DNA from: Tridacna crocea
Lineage: Eukaryota; Mollusca; Bivalvia; Cardiida; Cardiidae
Assembly (NCBI GenBank): GCA_943736015.1
Contig: OX031061.1
Span: 15,075,290-15,139,289 of the forward strand
DNA length: 64,000 bases
Reading direction: 5' to 3'
The notes below the pieces were generated by a model. That model had not been told where the DNA came from, did no database searches, and saw nothing but the letters and a program-made list of their open reading frames with translations. Of this stretch, positions 60,368-64,000 are shown piece by piece. The position numbers were made by a program, and so were the translations under genes. Numbering within the stretch: position 1 is the first letter of the stretch; each line of letters begins with the position of its first letter.

Positions 60368-61933
60368 ACAAGAGGACCATGATGGTCCTATATCGCTCAC
60401 CTAAATACTAAGCTGTAAAATCAAACTTGTGACCCCTGGGCAGGGCCAGTTTTGACCCCAGGGGCATCCTAAGAAAAAACTTGGTAGAAGTCCACTAGGA
60501 GATGCTACTTTCAAAATATCAAAGCTCTACACCTTCTAGTTTCAGAGAAGTAGAATTTTAAAGTTTTCCTTCTTTGTTCCTATGTTTTGAACTTGTGACC
60601 CGTGGGGCAGGGCAAGTTTTGACCCCAGGGGAATCGTATGAAGAAACTTTGTAGGTGTCCACTAAGAGATGCTGCATACCAAATATCAAAGCTCTACACC
60701 TTCTAGTTTCAGAGAAGAAGAGTTTTAAAGTTTTCCTTCTTTGTTCCTATGTTTCAAACTTGTGGCCCACGGTGCAGGGCAAGTTTTGACCCCAGAAACA
60801 TGAAAAAACATTGTTGAAATCCATTAGGAGATCCTACTTACCATATATCAAAGCTCTACATCTTCTAGTTTCAGTGGAGAAAAATTTCACATTTTTCTTT
60901 CTTTATTTCTCTGTTTTAAATTTCTGACCCCCGGGGTGGGGCCGGTTTTGACCCCAGGGACATCATATGAATAATCTTGGTAGAGGTCCACTAAGAGATG
61001 CTACATACCAAATATCAAACGTCTACACATTCTAGTTTCAGAGAAGAAGAATTTTAATGTTTTCCTTCTTTGTTCCTGTTTTAAACTTGTGACCCCTGGA
61101 GCTGGGCCAGTTTTGACCCCAGGGACATCATATGAACAATCTCGGTAGAAGTCCACTAGGAGGTGCTACATACCAAATATCAAAGCTGTGCACCTTCTAG
61201 TTTCAAAGAACAAGAATTTTAAAGTTTTCTTTCATTTCACTTGTGACGCCCCGGGGCAGGGCCAATTCTGACCCCAGGGACACCATATAAACAATCTTGT
61301 TAGAGATTAACTAGGACATGCTACATACTAAATATCAAAACTCTGCACCATCTAGTTTCAGAGGGGAAGAATTTGAAAGTTTTCCTTATATGTTCTTATG
61401 TTTCAAACTTGTGACCCCAGTGTTGGGCCAGTTTTGACTCCAGGGACATCATATGAACAATCTTGGAGATGTTACATACCAAATATCAAAGCTCTGCACC
61501 TTCTAGTGTCAGAGAAGAAGAATTTTAAAGTTTTTCTTCTTCGTTCCTTTGTTTCAAACTCATGACCCCTGAGGGGAGGCCAGTTTTGACCCCAGGGACA
61601 TCATATAAACAATCTTGGAAGAGGTCCACTAGGAGATGCTGCATACCGAATTTCAAAGCTCTACGCCTTCTAGTTTCAGAGAAGAAGATTTTTAAAGATT
61701 TTGCTATTTTTTTCCTTTTGGTAGCCGTGGCAACCAGAGTTATGGGTGGAATTCAATCTCTTGAACAAATTTGGTAGAGCTTCACCCAAGGAACATCCCT
61801 GCCAAGTTTCATCAAGATTGGCTTGGTGGTTTAGGAGGAGAAGATGTTTAAAGACATTGTGGACGCTGGATGCTGGAGATTGGGTGATCACAAAAGCTCA
61901 CCATGAGCACTTCGTGCTCAGGTGAGCTAAAAA
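60368..61933 (+). repeat. HPR-c element, full length
   Basis: ACAAGAGGACCATGATGGTCC start and GCTCACCTAAATAC; about eight ~165-bp monomers (TTTTGACCCCAGGGACATCA, GAGATGCTACATACCAAATA, TCTAGTTTCAGAGAAGAAG). Pre-terminal GTAGCCGTGGCAACCAGAG, then GAGCACTTCGTGCTCAGGTG and AGCTAAAAA. The closing tract is degenerate (GACGCTGGATGCTGG). Confidence 0.85.
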
Positions 61934-62329
61934 GGAAAACTTTAAAATTCTTTATCGCTCAAAATTGAAGGCATAGAGCTTTGATATTTGGCATCTAGCA
62001 TCTTCTAGAGGATCTCTACCAATTTTGTTCATGTGATGCTTCTGGGGTCAAAAACTGGCCCCGGCCCAGGGATCACAAGTTTAAACATAGGAACAAAGAA
62101 GGAAAACTTTTAAATACTCCTTCTCTTAAACTGGTAGGTGTTGAGCTTTTATATTTGGTATATAGCATCTTCTAGCATCTCTACCAAGTTCATTCAAATG
62201 ATGTTGCTGGCGTCAAAACTGGCCTGCCCCCGGGATCACAAGTTCGAACAAAGAAGGAAAACTTTAAAGTTCTTCTTTTCTAAAACTGGAAAGCATAAAG
62301 CTTTATTTGGTATGTAGTGAACCTGTTTA
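61934..62329 (-). repeat. HPR-c monomers, minus strand
   Basis: CTTTGATATTTGGCATCTAG, CTACCAATTTTGTTCATGTG, GGGGTCAAAAACTGGCC, in inverse monomer order. Confidence 0.7.
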
Positions 62330-63066
62330 AATCTTGTTAGCCCACGTGAGCACAACATGTTAACTCAGTTTAAAATTGGGTCACCTGGGGTCATAAACTA
62401 GGTCTCAGGGTCAAATTAGAGTAATACCTTGTGGGCGCTCTAGAGGTCAAATTTTTTACTCACTTAACATGAAATTTAATTAGAATGTTTGCCTTGATAA
62501 AATCTAGGATGAGTTCAAATTTGGGTAACCTGTGATCATGATCTAGGTTACTAGGTCAAATTAAAGAAATTCCTCGTGGGCAGTCTAGAGGCTACATTTC
62601 TTCCTCAACTGACAACTGAAAACTTTTCAGTATGTTTGCCTTGATAATTTTTTAATGAGTTCTAAATTGTGTCAGTGGGGTGATAAATTAGGTCAACTTT
62701 AGGAAATTAGGAAATTGATCAGAATGTTTGTCTTGATAAAATGTTGAGAGAGTGTGGAATTGGGTCACCTAGGGTATTGAACTAGGCTATTGGGTTAAAT
62801 TCAAGAAATGCCTTGTGAGCACTCTAGAGGCCACAATGAACTTGAAAACTGTTCAGAAAGTTTGTCTTGACAATTTTTGATGAGTTCTAAATTTGATAGG
62901 TCGAGTAATAAATTAGGTCAACTTCAGGAAATTCCTTGTGGATGCTCCAGAGGCCATATTTTATGCTCAACTGACCAGACAATTGGTCAGAAATTGAACT
63001 AGCATGAGGAGTGAATTTTGCCTATTGACTCAGGTGAGCTATCCAGGGCCATTATGGTCTCTTGTT
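62330..63066 (-). repeat. HPR-b-like element, minus strand, decayed
   Basis: Inverse 3' end (TAGCCCACGTGAGCACAACA) at left, inverse monomers (AACTAGGTCTCAGGGTCAAA, GAATGTTTGCCTTGATAAAA) and an inverse 5' end (GACTCAGGTGAGCTATCC, GGGCCATTATGGTCTCTTGT) at right. Both ends are present, so it is a complete though old copy. Confidence 0.72.
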
Positions 63067-63384
63067 TTCAAATTATTAATTTCACAAATGAATAACAAAT
63101 GCCACATCAGCGTTCTCAACGCTTTGACTATCAATACGGTTGAGGAGTTTCATATCCCTCTGCTTTAACTGGTGGATTAATATGTGTCAGATCAATACAT
63201 TCATCAGCCAGAAATACACAGGTGTACCATTCTGAAAATTGTCAGGCTCCTCTTACAAAAGAAAACTTGAGTTTCAATTTTCTATTAAAATCTTTCTAAC
63301 TATATTTCAGTTGACAAACAGTTTGCACATTCATTTTTAAACGTGGTTTATCAATTCCGATTAAAGTTTTCACCGACAAAATAG
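63067..63384. other. Unassigned
   Basis: No recognised feature. Confidence 0.3.
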
Positions 63385-63530
63385 GAGATAGATGTGAGTA
63401 ACTTCTTCAGGGTTGTTTATGTCATTGCTAAATGACTGTCAGTGGCACATTATAAATAGAATCACATGATTCTCATTTCAAAATGGAAATCTCCTTAATA
63501 CAGACGAGGTTAGATGTTGCAAAACAGCTT
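63385..63530 (+). repeat. Dispersed repeat W, copy 2
   Basis: TGTCAGTGGCACATTATAAA and AGAATCACATGATTCTCATT correspond, inverted, to 14530-14660. Confidence 0.55.
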
Positions 63531-64000
63531 CAAGAATGATGCATTTTATTAAAAAGTGACATTGTCAAGGGGACAAGAGTAAATTCTTTGTTTTGGGACC
63601 TTTTCAGTGTTTACATTTTAAACAAAATTGTCAAGCAAAATGGGTTGGTTTCAGATCTGAATGAAATTTGCGCGAATCCTGCAGTCACATCATCCTAGAA
63701 TGGAAACTGGATGCTTGCCTTCAGTGAAAAGGTGCTGTTTTTAAGTCTAATTCTCAAGTATTTTCTCCATATCTGACTGCAGGTTTTAGCTAAAATTGTT
63801 TAGACTAGGAATGCAGTCAAGAACAATTGGCATTGTTTTGACAAGAGGACATGTCTCTAAAATTACACACTGCACAGTTGACTTTACAATTCACATTATG
63901 GTTGAACATGCAAATAATTTGATCAACATATTTTCCTACCTTTTAGCACTTTTTTATTTCATTTCAAATGCACCTTTACACATGCCAAAGTCTGATCATC
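63531..64000. other. No gene or family seen
   Basis: AT-rich, unassigned to the window end. Confidence 0.35.

Overview
This is a repeat-saturated stretch of animal nuclear DNA, most likely from a bivalve mollusc and perhaps a venerid-type clam. The phylum call is inference. It rests on a nuclear-receptor exon with animal splice sites, on tRNA-derived SINEs with a GGCGTTAAA...CAACCAACC tail, and on long tandem-core repeats bounded by ACAAGAGGGCC and GGTGAGCTAAAA, a repeat style I associate with bivalve genomes. No bacterial-style gene organisation, CRISPR array or rRNA is visible.

Only one convincing protein-coding feature exists: a 162-bp minus-strand exon at 483-644. It encodes the first zinc finger of a nuclear receptor with the ESCKA P-box of the HR96/DAF-12 (NR1J-like) group. 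The second finger must lie left of the window, and any upstream exons lie to the right, so much of the window may be intron or 5' flank of that gene. A possible second exon (32309-32560, minus) is weak and interrupted by a transposon.

The rest is a fossil record of transposition. (1) Family TH1 is a ~230-bp non-autonomous element with TTAA target duplications, CCCTTTACCA-type ends and a central ~26-bp-arm hairpin. It is present in more than 70 full or partial copies across the window, in subtypes a, b and c. Its TTAA/CCC ends suggest the piggyBac superfamily. Copies sit head-to-tail sharing one TTAA, inside one another, and inside other repeats. (2) TH2 is a related TTAA hairpin family (five copies). 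(3) M550 is a ~552-bp TTAA-flanked MITE (five copies). (4) HPR-a/b/c/d and R are tandem-core elements: a 5' hairpin after ACAAGAG, 145-170-bp monomers, a GACGGACGGAC-like tract and a 3' hairpin, resembling bivalve pearl or Helitron-associated elements. (5) SINE-1 is tRNA-derived. (6) There are a MULE-like MITE with 9-bp target duplications (two copies), a 77-bp perfect-palindrome element with 4-bp target duplications (two copies), a GC-rich element with GGCGTCCACT termini, and several other palindromic elements.

Layout: 1-650 receptor exon and hairpin repeats; 1.2-2.1 kb R array; 2.5-7 kb TH1, HPR-a and SINE; 7.4-10.9 kb one M550 split by a TH1 and a 2.75-kb HPR-b array; 11-16.4 kb TH1, M550 and SINE; 16.7-22 kb HPR-a and R; 22-27 kb TH1 clusters; 27.7-30.6 kb GC-rich element and a near-perfect segmental duplication; 31-46 kb dense TH1 chains with palindromic elements; 46.7-53 kb R and HPR-b arrays; 53-57.6 kb palindromes, triple-nested elements and a minisatellite; 57.9-63.1 kb HPR-d/c in both orientations; the tail is mostly unrecognised AT-rich DNA. 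All family names starting TH, HPR, M550 and R are working names coined here.
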